A DNA stretch of 36,443 nt. Origin: Oscillospiraceae bacterium. GTDB lineage: Bacteria > Bacillota > Clostridia > Oscillospirales > SIG627. Location of the stretch: the NCBI GenBank assembly GCA_015063605.1, contig SVTV01000029.1, positions 1 to 36,443 of the forward strand, given 5' to 3'. Positions within the stretch are counted from its first letter, which is position 1. Each line of letters opens with the position of its first letter. Both the position numbers and the translations under genes were made by a program. Of this stretch, positions 1 to 8,487 are shown piece after piece. The notes beneath the pieces are model-generated. The model was not told the DNA's origin and made no database searches. It saw only the letters and a list, made by a program, of their open reading frames with translations.

Positions 1-5
1 TGTAG

Positions 6-76
6 GACAATATTCTTACCTCCGTTCAAAAATGTTGTGTGGTAACTACATTTTACACCTTGGTGAGAATATTGTC
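6..76. repeat. 15-bp inverted repeat at window edge
   Basis: GACAATATTCTTACC at 6-20 faces GGTGAGAATATTGTC at 62-76. The arms pair with a single mismatch and are separated by 41 bases. Read on the minus strand, the left arm overlaps a GGAGGT ribosome-binding-like sequence that points out of the window. The structure could therefore be the leader of a minus-strand gene lying to the left, or the end of a mobile element. No transposase is visible inside the window, so the identity stays open. The sequence differs from the hairpin repeats that begin at about 111. Confidence 0.5.
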
Positions 77-110
77 TATACTTTTTTCGGGTGTTGCACT
101 TATTATTATA

Positions 111-310
111 ATCTGCCCTCCTTTGTGTAAAAGGAGGTGGCATGACGAAGTCATGACGGAGGAATTGTTCCTTTGCGTTAAGTAATTGAGTCTCTCCCTA
201 CGGGAGAGGTGGCACGCCTTGCGCGTGACGGAGAGGGCAAATAAGGTGGGACGTTGAACCTTGCTTCAGCCCTCTCATCTCACCCCAAAGGGGGAGATTC
301 GAGTTGTTTT
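111..310. repeat. Intergenic repeat cluster I (one A unit, one B unit)
   Basis: This cluster fills the space downstream of the lyase operon. An A unit in forward orientation spans 117-169. It has a CTCCTTT/AAAGGAG stem, then GTGGC, the palindrome ATGACGAAGTCAT, then GACGGAGGAATTGTT. A B unit follows at about 191-299. It starts with the hairpin CTCTCCCTACGGGAGAG and the stem ACGCCTTGCGCGT. It continues with GAGAGGGC at 231-238, which is complementary to GCCCTCTC at about 270, and ends with the CACCCC...GGGGGAGA module. The cluster ends with GTTGTTTTGCGTTAAG, a flank that recurs in other clusters. No gene is supported here. Confidence 0.8.
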
Positions 311-330
311 GCGTTAAGAAATTGATCCTC

Positions 331-3300
331 TCACGCCTTTCTCTTCATTACCGCCGTAACGGACACCAACGCCATGCAGATTACCGTTGTGACGGCAACA
401 AGCATCCAATTTATGGATCTTTCCGTATCATTTTCCGTTTCGAGCTGCGGGGGAAGCTCCGTCACGGGAAATTCCGCCGTTTCCTTCGTTTCCGAAAGTG
501 TAAAGCCGAGAGCTCTCTGTGAATCGCTCTGTGATTTACTGAGAGTGGTTATGAGCTTTGTGACGGTCTTCGTTTCACCGCTGTCAATATCCGTTATCTT
601 AAAGGAAACGTTATAATTTCCCTTTCCCGCCTCATATGACGGGGAAAGGTACAGACCTCCATCCTTTATCTCAAACATTGCACTGTCGCCCGCACCGTTA
701 TTAAGAGTGATCTCGTATTTGGGAAGCTGATATAGGCTCTTTATATTCTTCCGCACCACAAAAAGACCGCCCACATGATCTCCCGCAGAAGCATCCTTTT
801 TGATATTGCTTGACAATACGATATCGCTGATATATGAGCCTTCATTCTCGGTCAAGGCTTCAATATCTCCCGAGGACTCGGAAAGCCTTATATAAAACCT
901 GCGGTTAACGCCCACATCATAGATCATGCCCTTTGACAGATCGGAGGTGACCTTATATGCTCGTACGGGGCTTATATCTCCGATATCGAGAACGTAATTT
1001 TCTCCCGATCTTTCAACACCGAGGATCTTATATGAAGCGTTTATTATACCGTCATTATCAATGTAGATATAATTTCCGATAAGCTTCTCTTCATCAACAG
1101 CGGTATCGAATTTAACGGTAATGCTGTTTTTTGTTGTAAGCTCCTTGGTGAAATCCTTTACGATACCCGTATATGATGTCTGCTTTTCCTCAAGGGAAAC
1201 CACCGCATCATTTGTATACGTCACGATATCATCATCACGAATGCTAACAACGGCGAAAAAGCCCTTAAAATAGAATTTCTTGTCTATCGTATATACGGTA
1301 GCGGGCTCTTCGGAGTAAACGATATAATCCGTTCTTCCGTTTCTGAAGGTTACTTTGACAGCCTTTACGGAATCGTCGTAAACCTCGCCCTTATCCGTAG
1401 TAACGGGAACGGTATCGGTCGAAAGTATGAAGCTGTCACCGATATAAGGCTCGATTACCGATACAAAGAGAGAAGAAAGCTTATTTTTCGACCGTCTCGA
1501 TGCCAGCACGTAATCTATACCCTTGGGATTGCCCGCCTTATTTCTTGGAGGAGTACCGTTGGCAAGCACCACATCGTCAAGGTCGTTAAGCATTGTAAGC
1601 TTCAAATGTATATCGGCAGCAGTCGTATATCTTGCCTCCGTTATCGACCAGTCAAAGGATATCTTTCCGTCGGGATCGCTGTCCTTCCTTACCTTATCGA
1701 GATATTGATATCCCGAGGAGTAACTTCCCGTACCCCAAGGTACATTTGCTCCCGCAAGAGTGCCGATGTAATTGCCGTTTTCATCGGCTTGCTTTAAAAA
1801 ATCAAGACCTTCCGTCACAACTCCGCTCGATTCGGCAGGGTGGAAGGAATACGTATGAACGCTTCCGCCGTTTACTGCGAAGAAGTCAACCGCATATGAA
1901 TACTCGTTGTCGTACTTTATAAGCGCCGAGGTACGCATATATTTATCCGTTACGTTATATACTCTTGAAGCATCAACGGACACCATGGAAACAAACTCCG
2001 AGGAGTCGAACGCCTTCGGCTGAGACACTATCTGATTACCCATGGTAGTCTCATTTACGATAACAGTATTGTGAGACACCGTATTGGCTACCCAAAAATT
2101 CTGATGAGGCGTTCCGTCACAAAATTCGGGGTATCCCATATCGGGAGTCATGTTTATATCGAAGGCATATATCTCAAGATTCAATGTATCCTTATGACCG
2201 TGGCCTGTGTTCCTGCCGAAATACATGGTCATCGTTGTTCTCTCATTGTGGAAATCCGCAGAGGAAGCACCTGTAGTCCTGATAAATCTGACGCCGTCAA
2301 CTGTCATGGGACCGACCTTCTTTTCCGATGATACAAAGGTCGCCACATGGTATCCCGTCATATATTCCGCCGTTCTTCTGAAATATACGGGCATCCGTTC
2401 TCCGTCCTTACACGAAAAGTCCACATCCCCCTGAAGAAGCTTTCCGTCTATGTAAACGTCAAAGCTTCCGCCGTTTTTACCGCTGAGAGAGTAAAGGATA
2501 AATTCATATACCGCACCCGAATTGTTAAGATCAAAGCCTATCGATATGCTTTCTCCCGGTTTTTCGGGCTCAAAGGTAACGGAGCCGTCTTCATTCCTTG
2601 TAAAATTTTGCTGTATTTTTCCGTTTACAACGGAAAGCTCCCGACCGCTTATCTCATATGAGCCTTTGTCGGAAACAGAAGTCACCGCCGCTCCGTTTAC
2701 ATTCATGCAGGCGGCAAGACCGAAGCCTGTCAGCATTTTTGATTCGATATCATATTTTCCGTATTTTTCAACATCTGCCTTTATCTTTTCGGGAAGACTC
2801 TCGGGATCCTTGTCGAATATTCCGAGACGAATGTTATCCACATTTCCGTTTGTGAGCATATCTATCATCTGTGCATATACGGGATCGCCGTATACGTAAT
2901 ATGCCTTGGTAAGATATGATGTGCTTGCTACCATACCCGCCGAGCCCGTTGAACCCGAGTCGCCGATATTTGGCGAAAACTTGGGAGTAACCATTATCTC
3001 CACACCGGAGGTAAACATTTTCTTGAATTTTACGTTTTCGTAAAGATCGTAGCTCAGATTCGTTCCGCTGATAACATATCCCTTAAGCATATCAGCCATG
3101 CCCATGAAATTGGCAAGCCATGAAGAATTGTAGCTCGGTGACGCCTCGTTGCCCCAGCCGTCACGGTCAACATCATTGACAAATGTGGCAGATACATTTC
3201 CACCCGAGCCGAATGTATGATCGAGCCACAAGGCACTCAGCTCCTTGTCATCAAGCACCACCGCCGCCGCGGCAAGGGTATATTGATGCATACCGTTGTT

Positions 3301-4335
3301 TCCGCGGATATTGCCCGCCTTGAAGGTAGGATAAATGGGTTTCAGAAGACCGTCCTCTATGTTTATCATAACATCCTTGTAGGTCTTTATTTTTGTGTTT
3401 TTCGACTTAAGAAGGTCGAGAGCCTCTTTTCCTATAGTTGGGAAGCCTCTGAAAAACGCATCGTATGCGAAAACAAAGTTTCGGACAAGCTCCGATTCCT
3501 GAATACTTCCGATTATCTTGCCGTGATCCCTGCCTGAATGTCTGTAGCCCTCCGACCAGGGGCAGTCGTCAATATTGAAGGAAGGGTAAAGATCGCCTAT
3601 GCGGTTTATCATGACGATTCCCGCATCGGCATATTTCTGCTCACCCGTATAAAGATACGCATTCGTAAAGGATATGACAGCATCGGAAATGATTCCCGTA
3701 TACCACATTGCCCAATGTGCGTAATATGCTATGAAGAAATACTTCTCGCCGTTTGTGTGTACATATGATGTACCGTCGTCAACGCCCCATTTTTCGCCCC
3801 TTTCGGGATAAAGTGTGTTCTTCAGAAGGCTCTTATCGGCTTTTGAGGGAACGAAAACGCCTTTTGAATCGAGACCGCTCTCATAATACGCTTCAAAATC
3901 ATTGGTGGGAAAGCGCATCTTGCAATTGGGGCATGTAAGCTTCCACGGGTCTGCGGTATGGTTATGGATATATGGGTAATTCCCCCACGCATCAATAGCG
4001 TTTCCGCAATTGAGACAGCCGTAGGTCTGATTTACACCGTAGGAGCGGAATACCTTCTGTGAGGGTATAAGCTCCCAAAGCTCCTTCAAGGTATAATTTT
4101 CGAGGTAATTATCGGCTTTTGCCTTTGCCGATACCACCGCTTCGCCTGCCCAATGGTATTTTTCTGTGTTTTCCTTCATATTGGCAAGCTTTTCATCTGT
4201 ATAATATGTAGCGCGCTTTTTCAAAGGCTCACCTGATGCAGAATATGCCGTAACGGTAAACGCGCCGATGCATGGAGTCAATACGAGTATTCCGCAAAAA
4301 ACGAAGATGAAAATGCGCTTCAAAATATTCTTCAT
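331..4335 (-). CDS. Secreted, membrane-anchored heparinase II/III-like polysaccharide lyase (paralogue 1)
   Basis: This 1334-aa protein probably cleaves uronic-acid-containing polysaccharide outside the cell by beta-elimination. Residues 1-33 form a signal peptide. An all-alpha toroid-like N-terminal domain follows, with NNGMHQY at 346-352 and RDGWGNEASP at 391-400. The heparinase II/III beta-sandwich carries HNERT (696-700), GHGHKD (711-716) and NTVSHNT (751-757), where family members hold catalytic and metal-binding His/Asn residues. A four-cysteine zinc-ribbon-like site (C107, C110, C135, C138) lies near the N terminus. Residues about 555-690 look like an inserted jelly-roll carbohydrate-binding module, and about 1170-1265 is cadherin-like. 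A single membrane span (about 1310-1330) with a basic tail ends the protein. GAAAGG lies 9 bases before the start. It is the last gene of a three-paralogue operon. The family call is firm; the substrate is unknown. Confidence 0.85.
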   Translation of the reverse strand: MKNILKRIFIFVFCGILVLTPCIGAFTVTAYSASGEPLKKRATYYTDEKLANMKENTEKYHWAGEAVVSAKAKADNYLENYTLKELWELIPSQKVFRSYGVNQTYGCLNCGNAIDAWGNYPYIHNHTADPWKLTCPNCKMRFPTNDFEAYYESGLDSKGVFVPSKADKSLLKNTLYPERGEKWGVDDGTSYVHTNGEKYFFIAYYAHWAMWYTGIISDAVISFTNAYLYTGEQKYADAGIVMINRIGDLYPSFNIDDCPWSEGYRHSGRDHGKIIGSIQESELVRNFVFAYDAFFRGFPTIGKEALDLLKSKNTKIKTYKDVMINIEDGLLKPIYPTFKAGNIRGNNGMHQYTLAAAAVVLDDKELSALWLDHTFGSGGNVSATFVNDVDRDGWGNEASPSYNSSWLANFMGMADMLKGYVISGTNLSYDLYENVKFKKMFTSGVEIMVTPKFSPNIGDSGSTGSAGMVASTSYLTKAYYVYGDPVYAQMIDMLTNGNVDNIRLGIFDKDPESLPEKIKADVEKYGKYDIESKMLTGFGLAACMNVNGAAVTSVSDKGSYEISGRELSVVNGKIQQNFTRNEDGSVTFEPEKPGESISIGFDLNNSGAVYEFILYSLSGKNGGSFDVYIDGKLLQGDVDFSCKDGERMPVYFRRTAEYMTGYHVATFVSSEKKVGPMTVDGVRFIRTTGASSADFHNERTTMTMYFGRNTGHGHKDTLNLEIYAFDINMTPDMGYPEFCDGTPHQNFWVANTVSHNTVIVNETTMGNQIVSQPKAFDSSEFVSMVSVDASRVYNVTDKYMRTSALIKYDNEYSYAVDFFAVNGGSVHTYSFHPAESSGVVTEGLDFLKQADENGNYIGTLAGANVPWGTGSYSSGYQYLDKVRKDSDPDGKISFDWSITEARYTTAADIHLKLTMLNDLDDVVLANGTPPRNKAGNPKGIDYVLASRRSKNKLSSLFVSVIEPYIGDSFILSTDTVPVTTDKGEVYDDSVKAVKVTFRNGRTDYIVYSEEPATVYTIDKKFYFKGFFAVVSIRDDDIVTYTNDAVVSLEEKQTSYTGIVKDFTKELTTKNSITVKFDTAVDEEKLIGNYIYIDNDGIINASYKILGVERSGENYVLDIGDISPVRAYKVTSDLSKGMIYDVGVNRRFYIRLSESSGDIEALTENEGSYISDIVLSSNIKKDASAGDHVGGLFVVRKNIKSLYQLPKYEITLNNGAGDSAMFEIKDGGLYLSPSYEAGKGNYNVSFKITDIDSGETKTVTKLITTLSKSQSDSQRALGFTLSETKETAEFPVTELPPQLETENDTERSINWMLVAVTTVICMALVSVTAVMKRKA

Positions 4336-4365
4336 TGTTGTGTGCCTTTCTTCTCTAACCGCAAC

Positions 4366-4384
4366 GGGAGGATATGATCCTCCC
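4366..4384 (-). other. Intercistronic hairpin between lyase genes
   Basis: GGGAGGAT at 4366-4373 pairs perfectly with ATCCTCCC at 4377-4384 around a 3-nt loop. G-U pairs can extend the stem outward. It lies in the 71-nt gap between the middle and last lyase genes. No U-tract follows on the minus strand, so it is not a typical intrinsic terminator. A role in mRNA processing or in protecting the upstream transcript end is more plausible, but this is inference. Confidence 0.55.
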
Positions 4385-4406
4385 GCCGCAAAAATTTGTC
4401 AATGAT

Positions 4407-7400
4407 CTATGCCTTTTTCTTCTTAAGCAAAACGGTGACGGAGACAACTGCCATGCAGATAACTGCCGTTACGGCAACGAGAACCCATTTTACGGAAGAA
4501 GAGGAGGACTTTTCATCACCCGGTATTTCTGCTACGATAAACTCAGCCGTTTCCTTTGTTTCGGTAAGCTCAAAATCGGGATAATACTGAGAATTGGACT
4601 GAGACTTGCTGAGAGTGGAAACGCTCTTCATTACGGACTTGACCTCACCTGTTGCGGTATCCGTTATTCTGAAGGAAATGTTATAATCGTTTGCACCTGC
4701 AGTATATGCTGAGGAGAGACAGAGCCAGCCGTCCTTCACCTCAAACATTGCGCTTTCTCCAATGTCATTGTTGAGAGTGATCTCGTATTCGGGAAGCTGA
4801 TAAAGGCTGTTTATTGCCTTTCTTACAACGAAAAGCCTACCTACCTTATCACCGGCAACAGCATCCTTCTTGATGTTGTTTGATATGGTGATATCGCTTA
4901 TGTAAGAATCTGCATTTTCGGTAAGAGCTTCCACATCGCCCACGGTTTCCGTAAGTCTTATATAGAACTTACGGTTGACGCCGATATCGTAAACGAAGCC
5001 CTTGGAGGGATTGCTTGCCGTCTTATAGGAACGTACAGGCGTTACATCGCCTATATCTATAACGTATTCATCGCCCTTCTTTTCAAAGCCGACGATCTTA
5101 TACGTTGCGTTTCTTACACCGTCATTTTCGATGTAGATATAATTTCCCGCAAGCTTTGATTCATCAACAGCAGTATCGAATTTAACTGTTATGCTGTTTT
5201 TTGTTGTAAGCTCCTTGGTGAAATCGGTGACGATACCCGTATATGATGTCTGCTTTTCGACAAGCTCCATCACCGCATCGTTTGTATATGTTACTATATT
5301 GTCATCACGGATGCTGCACACACCGAAGAAGCCCTTGAAATAGAATTTCTTATCAATGGTATATGTGGCAGTATTCTCCTCTGCATAAACGATATAGTCC
5401 GTTCTGCCGTTCTTGAAGGTTACTTTGATAGCCTTGACGGAATCGTCATAAACCTCACCCGCATCGGTTGTTACGGGAACGATATCGGTGGAAAGTATGT
5501 AGCTGTCACCGATATAAGGCTCTATGACCGATACAAAGAGAGAGGAAAGGGTCTTATTTGACTGTCTCGATGCAAGAACGTAATCGAGGCCTGCGGGATT
5601 TCCTGCCTTATTTCTGGGAGGAGTACCGTTTGCAAGGACTACGTTGTCAAGCTCACCCATCATTGTAAGCTTCATGTGGATATTGGAGGCAGTGGTATAT
5701 CTTGCCTCTGTGATAGCCCAATCGAAGGATATCTTATTCTCGGGAGATTCATCCTTCTGAACCTTGTCAAGGTACTGATATCCGGATGCGTAGCCGCCCT
5801 CGCCCCACTCAACGTTGGGTCCTGCAAGAGTGCCGATAAAGTTGCCTGCCGCATCTGCCTGCTTTGTGAATTCAAGACCCTCCGTTACAACACCGCTCGA
5901 CTGTGCGGAGTGGAAGGAATATGTATGCTTCTTACCGCCGCTTACGGAGAAGAAGTCAACGATATACGAATACTCGTTATCGTATTTTATAAGAGCACTT
6001 GTACGCATATACTTATCCGCGGAAGCATATACCTTCGATGCGTCGACGGATACGAGAGATACGAGCTCGGAAGAATCAAACGCCTTGGGCTCGGATACTA
6101 CCTGAGCACCCATGGGAGAATCGTTTATGAGAACGGTATTGTGTGATACCGTATTCGCTACCCAGTATACCTGATGAGGTGTACCGTCGCAGAATTCGGG
6201 GTAACCCATTTCGGGAGTCATGTTTATATCGAATGCGAATATTTCAAGATTCAATGTATCCTTATGACCGTGGCCCGTATTTCTGCCGAAATACATGGTC
6301 ATGGTCGTTCTCTCGTTGTGGAAATCACCGGAGGATGCACCCGCCGTCTTTATAAATCTTACGCCGTCGATTGTCAAGGGTCCTACCTTTGATTCGGAAG
6401 CCTTGAAGGTAACTACATGATATCCCGTCATGTATTCGGCAGTTCTTCTGAAGTATACGGGAGTTCTTTCGGAAGTGGATTTTGTGGTAAAGTCCACATC
6501 GTTCTGAAGAAGCTTTCCGTCTATATAAACATCGAATTTACCGCCGTTTGCACCTGTAAGAGAATATACGAGGAATTCATATACTGCGCCGGAATTGTTA
6601 AGGTTCAAGCCGACGGATATGCTGTCTCCCGCACTCTGAGGTGTGAAGGTGATGGAATCGTTTTCGTTTCTTGTAAAGTTAAGCTGCGTCTTGCCGTTTA
6701 CCACCGCAAGATCCTTACCGCTTATTTCAAATGACTTTTCGTTGCCTGCTGTCGTTTCCGATGCCTTGTTGATATTCATGCAGGTAGCAAGACCGTAGCC
6801 CGTAAGCATTCTTGAATCGAGAACGTATTCGCCGTGCTCTGCCACATCAGCCTTGATCTTTTCGGGAAGACCCTCGGGATCCTTATCGAATATTGTAAGT
6901 CTGATACCGCCCACGTTGCCCTTGCTGATGAAGTACATTATCTGTGCAAACAACGGATCCTCGTATACTCTGTACGCTTCCACAAGGTATGAGTTGCTGG
7001 GCATCTGACCTGCAGAGCCCGTTGTACCCACGTCACCAATATTGGGAGAAAACTTAGGTGTGGCAAGTATCTGTATACCCGCCGTGAACATCTTTCTGAA
7101 TTTTACGTTTTCGTAAATATCGTAGCTCAGGTTCGTTCCGTTTATAACGTATCCCTTGAGAAGATTTGCAAGATCTATATAGCAGTCGAGCCAGAGAGAG
7201 TTATAACCCGGAGATGCCTCGTTGCCCCAGCCGTCACGGTCGATATCGTCAACGAAAGTAGCGGATACATTTCCGCCCGTACCGATACCGCCTGCACGGA
7301 ATACGTAATCAAGCCATGTTTTACTCAAGTTCTTATCGTCAAGCACAACAGCGGCAAGAGCGAGGGTATACTGATGCATACCGTTGTTACCGTAGATATC

Positions 7401-8426
7401 TCCCGCCTGAACCGTGGGATATATCGTCTTTATATAACCGTTTTCGATGTTTACCATAACATCCTTATAGGTCTGTATTTTGGAGTTTTTCGATTTGAGA
7501 AGATCGAGAGCCTCCTTGCTCATAGTGGGGAAGCCTCTGAAAAATGCGTCGTACGCATAAGTAAAGTTATCTACAAGTCCCGTTTCCCAGATACTTCCGA
7601 TTATCTTACCTCTTGTACCGCCGGAGTGTCTGTAGCCTGCGGACCAGGGACATTCGTCTATATTGAAGGAGGGGTAAAGGTCGCCTATACGGTTGAGCAT
7701 AACGATACCCGCATCGGCATATTTCTGCTCGCCTGTGTAGAGGTAAGCATTGCGGAAGGAATTGAGAGCAGCTGTTATGATACCGTTGGAATACCAAAGC
7801 GCCCAATGGCAGTAATAAGCTATGAAGAAATACTTCTGTCCGTTGGTGTGAACGTAGGATGTACCGTCATCAACGCCCCACTTTTCGCCCTTTTCGGGAT
7901 AAAGAGTGTTCTTGAGAAGGCTCTTGTCCGCCTTGGAGGGCACAAATTCACCCTTGGAATTAAGTCCCGACTCATAATATGCACCGAAGTCGTTGGTGGG
8001 GAACTTCATTTTACAGTTGGGACAAGTTACCTTCCACGGCTCAGTAGTATGGTTGTGTGTATACGGATAGTTGCCGTAGGCATCTATCGCATTACCGCAG
8101 TTGAGACAGCCATATGTCTGGTTTACACCGTAGGAACGGAATACCTTCTGAGAAGGAATAAGCTCCCACAGCTCTTCGAGAGTATATGTATTGAGATACA
8201 CATCCGCTGCCGCCTTTGCAGACTGCACAGCTGAGGATGCCCATGCGTATTTCTCGATATTTTCCTTCATATTTGCCATTTTTTCATCGGTATAATATGT
8301 AGCTCTCGTTTTGAGAGGCTCAGCCGATGCGGCGTTTACCGTTGTAACGCCCGCAAGCGAAGGCAATATCAACAGCCCTGCAAGAAAGCTTATTAATACG
8401 CGCTTCAAGAATTTTTTCATAATCAT
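4407..8426 (-). CDS. Secreted, membrane-anchored heparinase II/III-like polysaccharide lyase (paralogue 2)
   Basis: This is a 1339-aa paralogue of the downstream gene with the same architecture: signal peptide (1-33), zinc-ribbon-like cysteines C107, C110, C135 and C138, and NNGMHQY at 348-354. Then come an inserted jelly-roll-like module (about 555-700), HNERT at 703-707, GHGHKD at 718-723, NTVSHNT at 758-764, a cadherin-like region, and a C-terminal membrane span with a Lys-rich tail. The reading frame stays open upstream to 8495, but that stretch overlaps the end of the preceding gene. GAAAGG lies 7 bases before the ATG at 8426, giving a start of MIMKKFLKRV. Starts at 8432 or 8420 are also possible. 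High similarity over the whole length indicates tandem duplication. It probably acts on polysaccharide at the cell surface; the substrate is not known. Confidence 0.85.
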   Translation of the reverse strand: MIMKKFLKRVLISFLAGLLILPSLAGVTTVNAASAEPLKTRATYYTDEKMANMKENIEKYAWASSAVQSAKAAADVYLNTYTLEELWELIPSQKVFRSYGVNQTYGCLNCGNAIDAYGNYPYTHNHTTEPWKVTCPNCKMKFPTNDFGAYYESGLNSKGEFVPSKADKSLLKNTLYPEKGEKWGVDDGTSYVHTNGQKYFFIAYYCHWALWYSNGIITAALNSFRNAYLYTGEQKYADAGIVMLNRIGDLYPSFNIDECPWSAGYRHSGGTRGKIIGSIWETGLVDNFTYAYDAFFRGFPTMSKEALDLLKSKNSKIQTYKDVMVNIENGYIKTIYPTVQAGDIYGNNGMHQYTLALAAVVLDDKNLSKTWLDYVFRAGGIGTGGNVSATFVDDIDRDGWGNEASPGYNSLWLDCYIDLANLLKGYVINGTNLSYDIYENVKFRKMFTAGIQILATPKFSPNIGDVGTTGSAGQMPSNSYLVEAYRVYEDPLFAQIMYFISKGNVGGIRLTIFDKDPEGLPEKIKADVAEHGEYVLDSRMLTGYGLATCMNINKASETTAGNEKSFEISGKDLAVVNGKTQLNFTRNENDSITFTPQSAGDSISVGLNLNNSGAVYEFLVYSLTGANGGKFDVYIDGKLLQNDVDFTTKSTSERTPVYFRRTAEYMTGYHVVTFKASESKVGPLTIDGVRFIKTAGASSGDFHNERTTMTMYFGRNTGHGHKDTLNLEIFAFDINMTPEMGYPEFCDGTPHQVYWVANTVSHNTVLINDSPMGAQVVSEPKAFDSSELVSLVSVDASKVYASADKYMRTSALIKYDNEYSYIVDFFSVSGGKKHTYSFHSAQSSGVVTEGLEFTKQADAAGNFIGTLAGPNVEWGEGGYASGYQYLDKVQKDESPENKISFDWAITEARYTTASNIHMKLTMMGELDNVVLANGTPPRNKAGNPAGLDYVLASRQSNKTLSSLFVSVIEPYIGDSYILSTDIVPVTTDAGEVYDDSVKAIKVTFKNGRTDYIVYAEENTATYTIDKKFYFKGFFGVCSIRDDNIVTYTNDAVMELVEKQTSYTGIVTDFTKELTTKNSITVKFDTAVDESKLAGNYIYIENDGVRNATYKIVGFEKKGDEYVIDIGDVTPVRSYKTASNPSKGFVYDIGVNRKFYIRLTETVGDVEALTENADSYISDITISNNIKKDAVAGDKVGRLFVVRKAINSLYQLPEYEITLNNDIGESAMFEVKDGWLCLSSAYTAGANDYNISFRITDTATGEVKSVMKSVSTLSKSQSNSQYYPDFELTETKETAEFIVAEIPGDEKSSSSSVKWVLVAVTAVICMAVVSVTVLLKKKKA

Positions 8427-8487
8427 ATCCATGCCTTTCGTACTTGTATTATTGTTAATGAATTTTATCTTTTTCTTTAAATTCAGA

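Noticed and set aside
117..169. A units as intrinsic terminators
   Set aside because: The hairpins are not followed by a T-run in either orientation in most copies; the clear terminators of the window (20743, 26043) look different.
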